48,329 bases of DNA, from positions 1-48,329 of the forward strand of contig CAKOIM010000007.1 of assembly GCA_934086815.1 (NCBI GenBank). Direction: 5' to 3'. The notes below the pieces were generated by a model, which was not told where the DNA came from, searched no databases, and worked only from the letters and a program-made list of their open reading frames with translations. This DNA is from an uncultured Bacilli bacterium (lineage in GTDB: Bacteria; Bacillota_I; Bacilli_A; RF39; UBA660). The position numbers and the translations under genes were made by a program. This document shows positions 8,283 to 15,705 of this stretch, one piece after another. The stretch's first letter is position 1. Each line of letters opens with the position of its first letter.

Positions 8283-8293
8283 GTCAGTGTTTT
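8266..8293. terminator. Convergent terminator inside two gene ends
   Basis: Arms aaaacactga and tcagtgtttt, perfect 10 bp with an 8-base loop. It overlaps the last codons of the glycosyltransferase gene and the stop of nusG, serving both strands. Confidence 0.8.
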
Positions 8294-8825
8294 AATATTT
8301 TGTAACTTGATATACTTCAACATCTACATTAGTTTCTTGTCCAAATAAATCAATTATAATATTTAAACGATTATTTTCTAAGTCAATATTATCAACTTTT
8401 CCACTCATTCCATTAAATGGCCCATCGATAATACCAACTGTATCGCCAACTTTTAATTCCGATTCAACATCTACTCTACTCATACCCATATTAGCAAGTA
8501 TTCTATCTATATCTTGTGGTAATAATGGCGTAGGTTTTGCTCCTTTACCACTTGAACCTAAAAAGCCTGTAACACCTGGAGTATTACGAACAACATACCA
8601 AGCTTCATCAGTCATTATCATTTCAACTAATACATAACCAGGAAACATTTTTTTAATCTTTTCTTTTCTTACACCATCTTTTATTTCGACTTCTGTTGTT
8701 TCTGGTACTATTACTCTAAAGATATAATCTTGCATATCCATTGATTCTGTACGAGCTTCTAATTTTTCTTTAACTTTATTTTCATGTCCTGAATAAGTAT
8801 TAACAACATACCATAATTTTTCCAT
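8292..8825 (-). CDS. nusG: Transcription termination/antitermination factor NusG
   Basis: 177 residues from the ATG at 8825, which overlaps the secE stop by one base (TAATG) after aaggggtgg. The N-terminal NGN domain (WYVVNTYSGHE, FPGYVLVEM, VRNTPGV) is followed by a KOW domain (VGDTVGIIDGPFNGMSG). NusG binds RNA polymerase and couples it to Rho or the ribosome. Normal length and conservation. In many Firmicutes rplK-rplA follow; here they are elsewhere in the window. Confidence 0.97.
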   Translation of the reverse strand: MEKLWYVVNTYSGHENKVKEKLEARTESMDMQDYIFRVIVPETTEVEIKDGVRKEKIKKMFPGYVLVEMIMTDEAWYVVRNTPGVTGFLGSSGKGAKPTPLLPQDIDRILANMGMSRVDVESELKVGDTVGIIDGPFNGMSGKVDNIDLENNRLNIIIDLFGQETNVDVEVYQVTKY

Positions 8826-9049
8826 TATACTAACCACCCCTTAACTAATGATAATATTAGATTTAATAGCATAAATAAACCACAAAGAATAACACAAAAT
8901 ACTATCGTTGATATAGTGTATTTCAATACTTCTTTTGCAGTGGGCCATTTTACTAATTTAAGTTCTTTTTTAATTTTTTTAAAATAACTTTCTTTAACTT
9001 TCTTTTCTTTTTTCTTATCTTTCTTCTTTTCTGTTACTTTTTTTGCCAT
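8825..9049 (-). CDS. secE: Preprotein translocase subunit SecE
   Basis: 74 residues from the ATG at 9049, after tggagg with about 10 bases spacing. A very Lys-rich N-terminus leads into the conserved amphipathic segment (ELKLVKWPTAKEV) and one transmembrane helix, the single-helix SecE of Gram-positive bacteria. It forms the SecYEG channel. Translationally coupled to nusG. The rpmG gene that often precedes secE is not present. Confidence 0.95.
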   Translation of the reverse strand: MAKKVTEKKKDKKKEKKVKESYFKKIKKELKLVKWPTAKEVLKYTISTIVFCVILCGLFMLLNLILSLVKGWLV

Positions 9050-9073
9050 AAACAAAAAACCTCCATTTAAAAA

Positions 9074-9089
9074 AACACTATCTCGTGTT
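9074..9089 (-). terminator. Short hairpin with T run between sigH-like gene and secE
   Basis: Arms aacac/gtgtt with a six-base loop and seven T on the minus strand, just upstream of the secE ribosome binding site. Only five base pairs, so at best a partial terminator or attenuator. Confidence 0.4.
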
Positions 9090-9102
9090 CATTTATAATA
9101 TA

Positions 9103-9669
9103 TCACATTGAATTTAGTAATTCAAGTTTTTTTGCAAATATTTTTTTCCTAATATTTTTTATCATATAATATATTTTATAATAGTGTTCATTTAATAAAT
9201 TTGCTGCCTCTTTATAAGAGTATCCTTGAGATAATAAAACTACTACATCGAGTTCATTAGATGTAAGATTCGTAAGTAAACATCTAATTATATCTTTCTT
9301 TTTTTCGCTATCACATAATAATTTTAATGGATTATCATTTTTAGAATATAATTCTATATCTTTTGATTCATCATTTTGTATTTCTTTTTTAATTATTATT
9401 TTCTTTATCTTTCTTTCTAATAATAATTTTATATAAGTATTAAAACTTGATTCTTTATATTCATTAAAACTATCTAAGGCTTTATGTAATACTTCTAAAC
9501 ACTCATTATATATATCATCTAAGTCACAATTTTTACTTAGTAAAGAACTTTTATATTTTTTTATTATATACTTTATAACTATGTTGTATTCTTCTAATAA
9601 TATTTTTTCTGCATCTTCATTTTTTTCATGATACAACATTAAAAGTTCATAATCATTAAAATTATTCAT
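9103..9669 (-). CDS. Sigma-70 family factor, SigH-like by position
   Basis: 188 residues. An N-terminal region 2-like helix set (LDDIYNECLEVLHKALDSF) and a C-terminal region 4-like helix-turn-helix (LTSNELDVVVLLSQGYSYKEAA) are visible. The order rlmB, sigma factor, secE, nusG matches Bacillus, where the factor is SigH. The sequence is divergent and Lys-rich with a weak region 3, so promoter specificity is uncertain; a competence- or stress-type role is possible. The ATG at 9669 lies inside the end of rlmB (8-base overlap). Confidence 0.75.
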   Translation of the reverse strand: MNNFNDYELLMLYHEKNEDAEKILLEEYNIVIKYIIKKYKSSLLSKNCDLDDIYNECLEVLHKALDSFNEYKESSFNTYIKLLLERKIKKIIIKKEIQNDESKDIELYSKNDNPLKLLCDSEKKKDIIRCLLTNLTSNELDVVVLLSQGYSYKEAANLLNEHYYKIYYMIKNIRKKIFAKKLELLNSM

Positions 9670-10327
9670 CAATACCTAAGTGATAAATTAATATAGAAGC
9701 TGCTACAGAGGCATTTAAGCTTTCAACATGCTTTTTCATAGGAATACTTATTATTTCATCCGTATTATCTTTAACTAAGCGACTAACACCATTTCCCTCG
9801 TTTCCAATTACTAATACTTTTTTTGTAGCATAATCAATTTTTCGAAAATCTTTTCCTTCCATTGATGCAGAATAAACAAAAAAACCTTGTTTTTGTAATT
9901 TTTTTATTGTCGCAACTAAATTATTAACCATAACTATTTTAACATTTTTTATTGTTCCAACACTAGTCTTAACTACAACATCAGTTACTTTTACACTTCT
10001 ATCTTTTGGAATAATTATTGTTGTTACGCCAACCGCAGCACAAGTTCTAATAATAGCTCCAAAGTTATGAGGATCTTCTAAGTGATCTAGCATAACAATA
10101 AAATTACCAGAAAGATCATCCATAGTATAATAATTATAGTCAAAAGTTTCAATTACTACGCCTTGATGATTTTCTTTAGTTAACTTATTTAAAAATTGAT
10201 TATCAACAAGTTCAAATTTAATTTTATTATCTTTACAATATTTACTTACTTCACTCCTACTTGTAAATACTTTTTTTATTTTTTTTGTATCTAATTCCCT
10301 CAAGACATTTTTTCCATATACTCTCAT
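9662..10327 (-). CDS. rlmB: 23S rRNA 2'-O-ribose methyltransferase RlmB (SpoU/TrmH family)
   Basis: 221 residues. The three SpoU motifs are clear: NFGAIIRTCAAVG, VLVIGNEGNGVSR and ISIPMKKHVESLNASVAASI, the last forming the SAM-binding trefoil knot. A shorter N-terminal L7Ae-like substrate domain precedes them. RlmB methylates G2251 of 23S rRNA. Slightly shorter than the usual 240-250 residues. Good ribosome binding site (aaggaga). First gene of the rlmB-sigma-secE-nusG run. Confidence 0.92.
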   Translation of the reverse strand: MRVYGKNVLRELDTKKIKKVFTSRSEVSKYCKDNKIKFELVDNQFLNKLTKENHQGVVIETFDYNYYTMDDLSGNFIVMLDHLEDPHNFGAIIRTCAAVGVTTIIIPKDRSVKVTDVVVKTSVGTIKNVKIVMVNNLVATIKKLQKQGFFVYSASMEGKDFRKIDYATKKVLVIGNEGNGVSRLVKDNTDEIISIPMKKHVESLNASVAASILIYHLGIDE

Positions 10328-10389
10328 ATCCTTGTCTCCTTCTTTTCTTACTCATTATACTTTATATATACTAAGTATGCAAGTAATTT

Positions 10390-10419
10390 TCAAAAAAATA
10401 ACACGTTAAGTGTTATTTT
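10390..10419 (-). terminator. Terminator of the dehydrogenase gene
   Basis: Arms aaaataacac/gtgttatttt, perfect 10 bp with a 5-base loop, followed by T on the minus strand. It overlaps the stop codon of the dehydrogenase gene. Confidence 0.85.
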
Positions 10420-11465
10420 ACAGAAGTATATTTTAATTCCCCTAGTTCGCATGTTGGCACAAAGCCAGGTTTAGCATTTATTACATCAGGAATTCTATTT
10501 ATCGCAGTTGCACATGTAAGTTCTACAGTATTTGGTCTATCAATAACTAAGTTTGTATTAGGTTCACCATAAACAGTCCAATTATTTGAATCAAATTCAT
10601 CTTTACCATAAACCTTTCCAATACATTCAGTTTCAATAATAATACCTTCTTTAGTTTCTGTAGTTACAACCGCACTCATTCCTGTAGCCATACCTTTTTT
10701 TACTGTCATTCCTAATGTTTCTGAAACGATATCTTCTTTATAGGTTTGTGGAACACATTTTTGTGTTTGACTTACAACAGTTAAATTTAATTTTTCACAT
10801 AGCCATCCATTAACATTCCACATGTAACTTGGTTGATATTCACCAGAATTAATAAGTTTATTTCTTTCTTCTTCACTTATACGATCAACACTTGCCACTT
10901 CTTCATCAAATTGTTCTAGTGTTAAACCTGCTCCATGAGCTTTAGCTAAGGCAATTCCATAATCTTCAACATTATATGATGAAGAACCTTTTATCATCTT
11001 TATATTATGAGTTGCTCCAGCTAAAGTAGTTATTAAATTACCCCAAAAAGCATCTTGGTAACCCGTCCCAGTTATTGTACAATTATTTTTCTTTGCTAAC
11101 TCATCTATTTCTTTCGTTAATATAGGTGATGAATTAAAAGAATAAAATGCTTCTTCACATATTGTAATGGCATTGATACCAAGACTTGCACATAACAATA
11201 AGGCATCCTTTACATCTTTTAACAGACTCATAGTTGTAACTACTACTATATCTGGTTTAACTTTCATTAATAATTCATTAGCTTCACCTACACTAGTTAC
11301 TACTACTCCAGTTTTATTAACTCCCATTATATCCCCGATATCTTTACCTATAATACTCGGATTAATATCAATAGCACCTACTACATCATAACCATTTTCA
11401 ATGGCATAGCGCATAGTATAAGCACTCATTTTTCCACAACCGTATTGTACTACTTTTGTATTCAT
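10413..11465 (-). CDS. 2,4-diaminopentanoate dehydrogenase-like NAD(P)-dependent oxidoreductase
   Basis: 350 residues. N-terminal Rossmann fold with VVQYGCGKMSAYTMRYAIE and an acidic end (GAIDINPSIIGKDIG), then a dihydrodipicolinate-reductase-like catalytic domain (GTGYQDAFWGNL, GSSSYNVEDYGIALAKAHGAG). The pattern is that of the dehydrogenase of anaerobic ornithine degradation (Stickland-type amino-acid fermentation), which deaminates 2,4-diaminopentanoate to 2-amino-4-oxopentanoate. The partner genes of that pathway are not in the window, so substrate is inferred from family likeness only. Ribosome binding site ggagg; own terminator. Confidence 0.75.
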   Translation of the reverse strand: MNTKVVQYGCGKMSAYTMRYAIENGYDVVGAIDINPSIIGKDIGDIMGVNKTGVVVTSVGEANELLMKVKPDIVVVTTMSLLKDVKDALLLCASLGINAITICEEAFYSFNSSPILTKEIDELAKKNNCTITGTGYQDAFWGNLITTLAGATHNIKMIKGSSSYNVEDYGIALAKAHGAGLTLEQFDEEVASVDRISEEERNKLINSGEYQPSYMWNVNGWLCEKLNLTVVSQTQKCVPQTYKEDIVSETLGMTVKKGMATGMSAVVTTETKEGIIIETECIGKVYGKDEFDSNNWTVYGEPNTNLVIDRPNTVELTCATAINRIPDVINAKPGFVPTCELGELKYTSVK

Positions 11466-11527
11466 TTTTTCCTATCCTCCATATATTTATTATAACCTAA
11501 AAAGCTATTTAAATAAATAAAAAAATT

Positions 11528-11558
11528 CAAAAAAAAGAGTGCTATACACAAGCCCTCT
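11528..11558 (-). terminator. Terminator at the 3' end of the pilus locus
   Basis: Arms agagggct/agcactct (one mismatch) around a 7-base loop, followed on the minus strand by a run of eight T. Closes the pilin transcript. Confidence 0.75.
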
Positions 11559-11560
11559 AA

Positions 11561-11899
11561 TTAACTATTAGTTTTAACGCCACTGCATACACTTCCATTT
11601 GGATTACTAATACATGCAGCACATATATCATATTGATCTCTTACTTCAGTAAATGAACCAACCATTTTAAATAATACACCTACTATTGTTGGAACAAAGA
11701 ATATTACTATACCAGCAATTACACGATTTAATAATGATTTTGCAGCCTTAGAAACAGCTTTATCATCACTAGACATAACAGCTTTTCCTAAATCAATCAT
11801 CCCAAATATAATTAATATTAGCGGAATAACTACTTTAAATACTAATAAGAACATACCAATCGTATAAAAAACAGAACCGGCATCTCTACAAAAAGTCAT
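11561..11899 (-). CDS. Two-helix membrane protein with Cys tail, paralogue 1 (pilus locus)
   Basis: 112 residues from the ATG at 11899 (gggaggagcg upstream). Two hydrophobic segments, residues about 11-34 and 58-80, flank a short charged loop (SSDDKAVSKAAKS); the C-terminal tail carries CAAC, then a Cys seven residues on in PNGSVC. It is clearly homologous to the next gene upstream (CFTC, PYGKC). The size and two-helix plan recall VirB2/TrbC-type pilins or small holin-like proteins, but this is only shape. Last gene of the pilus transcript. An external-face disulfide or metal-bound tail is plausible. Confidence 0.75.
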   Translation of the reverse strand: MTFCRDAGSVFYTIGMFLLVFKVVIPLILIIFGMIDLGKAVMSSDDKAVSKAAKSLLNRVIAGIVIFFVPTIVGVLFKMVGSFTEVRDQYDICAACISNPNGSVCSGVKTNS

Positions 11900-11959
11900 A
11901 AACAACGCTCCTCCCTTTATATACTATATATTTTACATTAATGCTAAATAAATGTCAAT

Positions 11960-12310
11960 CTATTTAGTAAAAATTTCGCCTTTATAAGACGTATCACATT
12001 TTCCATATGGATCAGTTAAACATGTAAAACAATTTCCATAATCTTTTTTTATCTCATCATTAAAGCCCGCTACTAAATCAAAAGCTACTTTCACTAAAGT
12101 GGGAATAAAAAATATAATTATTCCTGCAACTAACTTTTTAACCAAAACTCCGACACTTTTACTTATTTTACTAGAGTCTCCGCCCATTATTGATTTACTT
12201 AATTCAAATATTGCTAAAATAATAATTAACAAAGGAATAATTATTTTTAATATAAAGAAAAACTTTCCAATCAATGACCACACATTTGCTGTTTTATTAC
12301 AAAAATCCAT
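11960..12310 (-). CDS. Two-helix membrane protein with Cys tail, paralogue 2 (pilus locus)
   Basis: 116 residues from ATG 12310, chosen because it aligns with the start of the paralogue (MDFCNKT versus MTFCRDA); an in-frame GTG at 12322 overlapping the TadZ stop is the alternative. Two hydrophobic segments around a loop with GGDSSKISKS, then a tail with C-x2-C-x7-C (CFTC, PYGKC). Both paralogues keep an N-terminal Cys as well. No family recognised with confidence. Position at the end of a Tad operon suggests a structural or accessory membrane part of the machine. Confidence 0.75.
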   Translation of the reverse strand: MDFCNKTANVWSLIGKFFFILKIIIPLLIIILAIFELSKSIMGGDSSKISKSVGVLVKKLVAGIIIFFIPTLVKVAFDLVAGFNDEIKKDYGNCFTCLTDPYGKCDTSYKGEIFTK

Positions 12311-12321
12311 ATAAACACCCA

Positions 12322-13311
12322 CTATCTAAATATACTAAATATACTTGAACCATCCCCAGATTCAACACGACTAAACCCTAAAGCTACTAAAAAAGCATTA
12401 ACAATAGATTGATTATCTAACTTGTCATCTAAGCATGGTAAATTGTAAAATACTTTACTACCACTTTCTTTTTCAAAATCTTCTACATCTTTATCAGATA
12501 ATACACTTCTATTTAAAACGATTTTTTTATCACTTAACTTTTCAAATATCATACTATCTTTTCTAATTAATTTATTTAGTTGAATTAATCCTGGTTCAAT
12601 CAAATATACAACATCATGACAAAATTGTAATACATCACTATCATTTAAGTCAACTAATATTACATCTAAATTACTATTTCTAACAACAAAATCATTAAAT
12701 GTAATACTTGATATACTTTCAAGACTAGAATCATTAAAATATGTAAAATCATTTTTATCAATTTCTATAGCTTTTACTTTGTAATACTTTTCTAAATGCA
12801 ATTTAAGTAAATATATTAAAGTCGTAGCTCCGGCATGATCAGTTACATTTTTAAAGCCTATTATTTTTTGCCCCATTTTCCCCTTAGAATTATCCACGGC
12901 CTTTTCATTTAAAACAGGCTTTTTAAATCCTGATATATTATGATAATTGGCAACATCCTTATAAGTATTTGGATTATCAATTAAAAATTTAACTGTATTT
13001 ATATCACTTGTAAAATTATAGATTCCCATAGATATTAATTGAGATATATACATAGGTGAATTAACTTTAATAGAATCATCAAGTAATAATATAACTTTAG
13101 ACATATCAAAACTAATAGATAAACCTTGAATTATATTAATATTTTCATAATCTTTAATAGCTGTTATATCTATTATCATTTTGTTAAAATAAAAATTAGA
13201 AAACTGCATTTTTAACTCTTCAACTGTAAACTCACCATTAATACTTTTAATTACATCAATATTTAAACTAGCAAGTAATGATTGATATTTATTTGAAATT
13301 ATTACATTCAT
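12322..13311 (-). CDS. tadZ: TadZ/CpaE-like ParA/MinD-family protein
   Basis: 329 residues. N-terminal receiver-like alpha/beta domain (about 1-125), then a MinD/ParA-like domain where the P-loop region reads KNVTDHAGATTLIYLL: the deviant Walker A has lost the usual GKT Lys, as happens in TadZ proteins. TadZ/CpaE places the Tad pilus machinery at a cell site. The ATG at 13311 overlaps the previous stop in ATGA, with ggtggga upstream. Found between pseudopilin genes and the two-helix genes. Assignment relies on context and fold pattern. Confidence 0.75.
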   Translation of the reverse strand: MNVIISNKYQSLLASLNIDVIKSINGEFTVEELKMQFSNFYFNKMIIDITAIKDYENINIIQGLSISFDMSKVILLLDDSIKVNSPMYISQLISMGIYNFTSDINTVKFLIDNPNTYKDVANYHNISGFKKPVLNEKAVDNSKGKMGQKIIGFKNVTDHAGATTLIYLLKLHLEKYYKVKAIEIDKNDFTYFNDSSLESISSITFNDFVVRNSNLDVILVDLNDSDVLQFCHDVVYLIEPGLIQLNKLIRKDSMIFEKLSDKKIVLNRSVLSDKDVEDFEKESGSKVFYNLPCLDDKLDNQSIVNAFLVALGFSRVESGDGSSIFSIFR

Positions 13312-13766
13312 TTTTCCCACCCTATTCTATCATTTGAACCTATAAAAGTTTTAGTTTGTCCTTTTATTCTATATGTTGCAACATCACCTATAACAGGTAA
13401 ATTAAACTTATAAAATACTTCTATATCATAGTAAATATAATTATTTTTAGCTTTATTTTCTTTAAAGCAATAATAATATCTCGTTTTACCCTTAGCAACT
13501 TCATAATTTCCTTCTAAATCGATAGCTCCATACCAATCTTCTTGACAGGTACTTTTCGTTCTATAACTATATTCAGAAACAAAACTATTAACTATCCCAA
13601 TTGAATCAGGTGTAAATCCCTCATATTTTTCAATTATTGTTAACATTCTATTCTTTATTGTATATGCTTTAGAATAACTTAAAACTAGTGTTAAAAAACA
13701 GGCAAAAATCAAAATAAAAAATATCATTATTTGAAATGTCCATGTCGTAGAACTTACCTCTTTCAT
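13308..13766 (-). CDS. TadE/TadF-like pseudopilin
   Basis: 152 residues: short N-terminus MKEVSSTTWTFQ, one transmembrane helix (about 13-33), then an external beta-rich domain with two Cys (STCQE, YYYCFKE) and the sequence NLPVIGDVATYRIKGQTKT. It is homologous to the next gene upstream (shared FQI helix, SYRT, LPVV...KGETK end). TadE/F proteins are minor pilins of Tad systems. TGA stop overlaps the tadZ start. Ribosome binding site aggtg. Confidence 0.75.
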   Translation of the reverse strand: MKEVSSTTWTFQIMIFFILIFACFLTLVLSYSKAYTIKNRMLTIIEKYEGFTPDSIGIVNSFVSEYSYRTKSTCQEDWYGAIDLEGNYEVAKGKTRYYYCFKENKAKNNYIYYDIEVFYKFNLPVIGDVATYRIKGQTKTFIGSNDRIGWEK

Positions 13767-13779
13767 TTTTTAATCACCT

Positions 13780-14286
13780 CTAGTTTTGATATATTATTTT
13801 TGTTTCACCTTTAGATTGAAAATTATATATTTGTTTAACAACTGGTAAATCTAATTGAAAAAACACTGTTATTTGATAATATGTACCTTTAACAAAATCA
13901 TCTGTTGCAACCATATGATCTAATTCTTCGGATAAAAAATTATCTACTTCATCCGTAGCTTTTATTTTTTTAATACAAATAGATGCATTTTCATTAGAAG
14001 TTAATTCTTCCCCAGTTCTAGAATATCCTTTTGTATCTTCACCATCTTCACATTTACCTGTTGTTCTATATGATGCATTAGCTAATTTTTCAACAAGTTC
14101 TTCATTTAATCCACTTTTATCTTCATTTAAATAATTTCCATTATTAGCTTCAATATAACTAATAATTTCATCTTTCATACCAAAAGCATTTGAATTATTT
14201 ATTGTAAGGGCCATTATAGCTGTAAAAAGTAAAATAAATAATATTACAATTTGAAATATAGTCGTTACACTTAATGCTTCTTTCAC
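13780..14286 (-). CDS. TadE/TadF-like pseudopilin, second copy
   Basis: 168 residues, same plan as its neighbour: MKEALSVTTIFQ, a transmembrane helix (about 10-28), then an external domain with two Cys (GKCEDGE and ASICIKK) and the end LDLPVVKQIYNFQSKGETK. The shared MKE start with the small pilins suggests common N-terminal handling. Lies 8 bases after the second pilin gene. Role as a minor pilin is inferred from topology and location. Confidence 0.75.
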   Translation of the reverse strand: MKEALSVTTIFQIVILFILLFTAIMALTINNSNAFGMKDEIISYIEANNGNYLNEDKSGLNEELVEKLANASYRTTGKCEDGEDTKGYSRTGEELTSNENASICIKKIKATDEVDNFLSEELDHMVATDDFVKGTYYQITVFFQLDLPVVKQIYNFQSKGETKIIYQN

Positions 14287-14294
14287 TTTATCAC

Positions 14295-14561
14295 CTAACC
14301 TTTAAATGGACAATAAAAAGTATCCGTTCCATAATAATTTGTATTATCATCCGTATCATTAGCACTTGGCATATGACACGTACATTTATAACCATTATTT
14401 TTGGCATCTTTACAATCGCATATAGCTTTGCTACATTGCGCATTTCTTTGAAAATTTTGGTTTATCATTGGCCACATAACACCGAAAAAAAAGGCTGCCA
14501 AGATCCCAACTGATATAGCCACTATAACAGCTAAATTTAATTCTCCTGTAGCCTCTTTCAT
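14295..14561 (-). CDS. Flp/Tad-type small pilin with Cys-rich tail
   Basis: 88 residues. N-terminus MKEATGELN identical to the next pilin gene, then one hydrophobic helix (about 10-32) and a tail with six Cys (CSKAICDCKD, YKCTCHM, TFYCPF). The short leader before a long hydrophobic helix is Flp-like, though the classical G/xxxxE processing motif is not obvious; cleavage might follow Gly6. Probably a minor or alternative pilin. Ribosome binding site aaggtg. Confidence 0.78.
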   Translation of the reverse strand: MKEATGELNLAVIVAISVGILAAFFFGVMWPMINQNFQRNAQCSKAICDCKDAKNNGYKCTCHMPSANDTDDNTNYYGTDTFYCPFKG

Positions 14562-14588
14562 TTATTCACCTTCTTATATTATTTAGTT

Positions 14589-14819
14589 TTATTCAGCATC
14601 ATCCTTAAATGTTACAACTGAACCATCTGCACAAGTACAAGTTCCTTCTTTAACATTTACTTCAGTTGCTTTTCCATCTGGACAAATATTATTACATGTA
14701 TTTTGAGCTAAACCTCTTTGAATACCAGGCCATACAAATGCATAAAAGAACGCTCCAACTGCTGCAATTGCTACAACAGTAACTACAGTCATATTTAATT
14801 CTCCCGTTGCTTCTTTCAT
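14589..14819 (-). CDS. Flp/Tad-type small pilin, probable major pilin
   Basis: 76 residues: MKEATGELN, a helix of about 25 apolar residues with a Pro-containing end (FVWPGIQRGL), then a short tail with four Cys (TCNNICPDG, TCTCADG). First gene of the second pilus transcript, right behind its own strong promoter and an aaaggagg site, as expected for an abundant pilin. Cys pairs suggest disulfide-stabilised external tails. Family assignment rests on the adjacent TadABC genes. Confidence 0.8.
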   Translation of the reverse strand: MKEATGELNMTVVTVVAIAAVGAFFYAFVWPGIQRGLAQNTCNNICPDGKATEVNVKEGTCTCADGSVVTFKDDAE

Positions 14820-14836
14820 TTAATAAAATCCTCCTT

Positions 14837-14852
14837 TATCTTATATAAGATA
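14837..14852. repeat. 16-bp perfect palindrome at the pilin transcription start
   Basis: tatcttatataagata is its own reverse complement and lies just after the -10 box of the pilin promoter. It could be a repressor site or a short 5' hairpin protecting the pilin mRNA. Confidence 0.55.
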
Positions 14853-14880
14853 TTATAACTTAAATGCTATAAAATATCAA
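14852..14880 (-). promoter_or_regulatory. Sigma-A promoter for the pilin genes
   Basis: TTGATA (14880-14875), 17-base spacer and a perfect TATAAT (14857-14852) on the minus strand, preceded by A/T tracts that could act as an UP element. It lets pilins be made in excess of the upstream machinery. Confidence 0.82.
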
Positions 14881-14916
14881 TTTTTTTTATTTATTTTTTA
14901 TAATCATACGTAAATA

Positions 14917-15705
14917 TTAAATGTTCATAAGTTGAATAACTGCTAAAATAAGAAGTATCATTAAGCCTATACCAGTTGTTATTAACATAGACATTGTTTT
15001 ATTTTCCATTTTTTCAAGTCTATTTTTATATCTTGTTTCCCTTGCTTTTTGTTGTAATGATGAAATTGATCTTGAAAAAGTTAAGATTTGTTCTTGTTTT
15101 CTTTCTTGACGACCTAGGCTTAAACGATATAAAAGTCTCATCATACGCATAGAATCCCTTACCGGATATTTTCTAGCAAATGCCATATATGGTTCAATTG
15201 TATCATCACCAGAGTTAATAGAATCAATCATTTCTTGCAATCCATCTCTAAATATCTCCGGAGCTTCGGCCATTGATTTACCAATAGCAACAGGTACTGT
15301 ATAATGTTGAATTAAAATTTCTAAGTTCTTTAAATAATGAGGTAACATTGCATCTATATCAGCCATATGTCTTTGATAAAATTTCTTTATATCATTATAG
15401 GCCATTTTAAATACAAAATAACCTACCACTACTATTAAAAGTAATTTAACAGCATTTAACTCTTTAATCATAAAGAATAGCAAAAGTACCATAACAATCA
15501 AAGCATTTTTAATTCTTTTATTAAATAAAATATCTGGATTAATATTATTGCCATATTTTGCTCTAACATAAAAATCCCAATCACTTTCTTTTAACTTTAA
15601 GAAAAGCATTTGATTATCACTAATAAGTTGATTTAAACTAATTTGACCTGTCACAGTCATAATAACAAATACTATAACCGCTACTATAATTATTTCTATT
15701 TGCAT
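14917..15705 (-). CDS. tadC: TadC-like inner membrane platform protein (T2SSF domain)
   Basis: 262 residues: an N-terminal helix, a pair of helices near residues 68-105, a cytosolic helical T2SSF domain (MLPHYLKNLEILIQHYT, GDDTIEPYMAFARKYP) and a C-terminal membrane helix. T2SSF proteins form the platform that the TadA ATPase turns or pushes to assemble pilins. The start overlaps the tadB stop by one base (TAATG). Order A-B-C is conserved as in other Tad loci. Confidence 0.85.
   Translation of the reverse strand: MQIEIIIVAVIVFVIMTVTGQISLNQLISDNQMLFLKLKESDWDFYVRAKYGNNINPDILFNKRIKNALIVMVLLLFFMIKELNAVKLLLIVVVGYFVFKMAYNDIKKFYQRHMADIDAMLPHYLKNLEILIQHYTVPVAIGKSMAEAPEIFRDGLQEMIDSINSGDDTIEPYMAFARKYPVRDSMRMMRLLYRLSLGRQERKQEQILTFSRSISSLQQKARETRYKNRLEKMENKTMSMLITTGIGLMILLILAVIQLMNI

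Noticed and set aside
13308..13311. Possibility that UGA codes for Trp, as in Mycoplasma
   Set aside because: UGA ends several genes in tight ATGA junctions and Trp is UGG in conserved proteins such as S7, EF-G and NusG.
14274..14513. Plus-strand open frames across the pilus and ribosomal blocks
   Set aside because: All are antisense to genes with clear motifs, ribosome binding sites and tight operon spacing.
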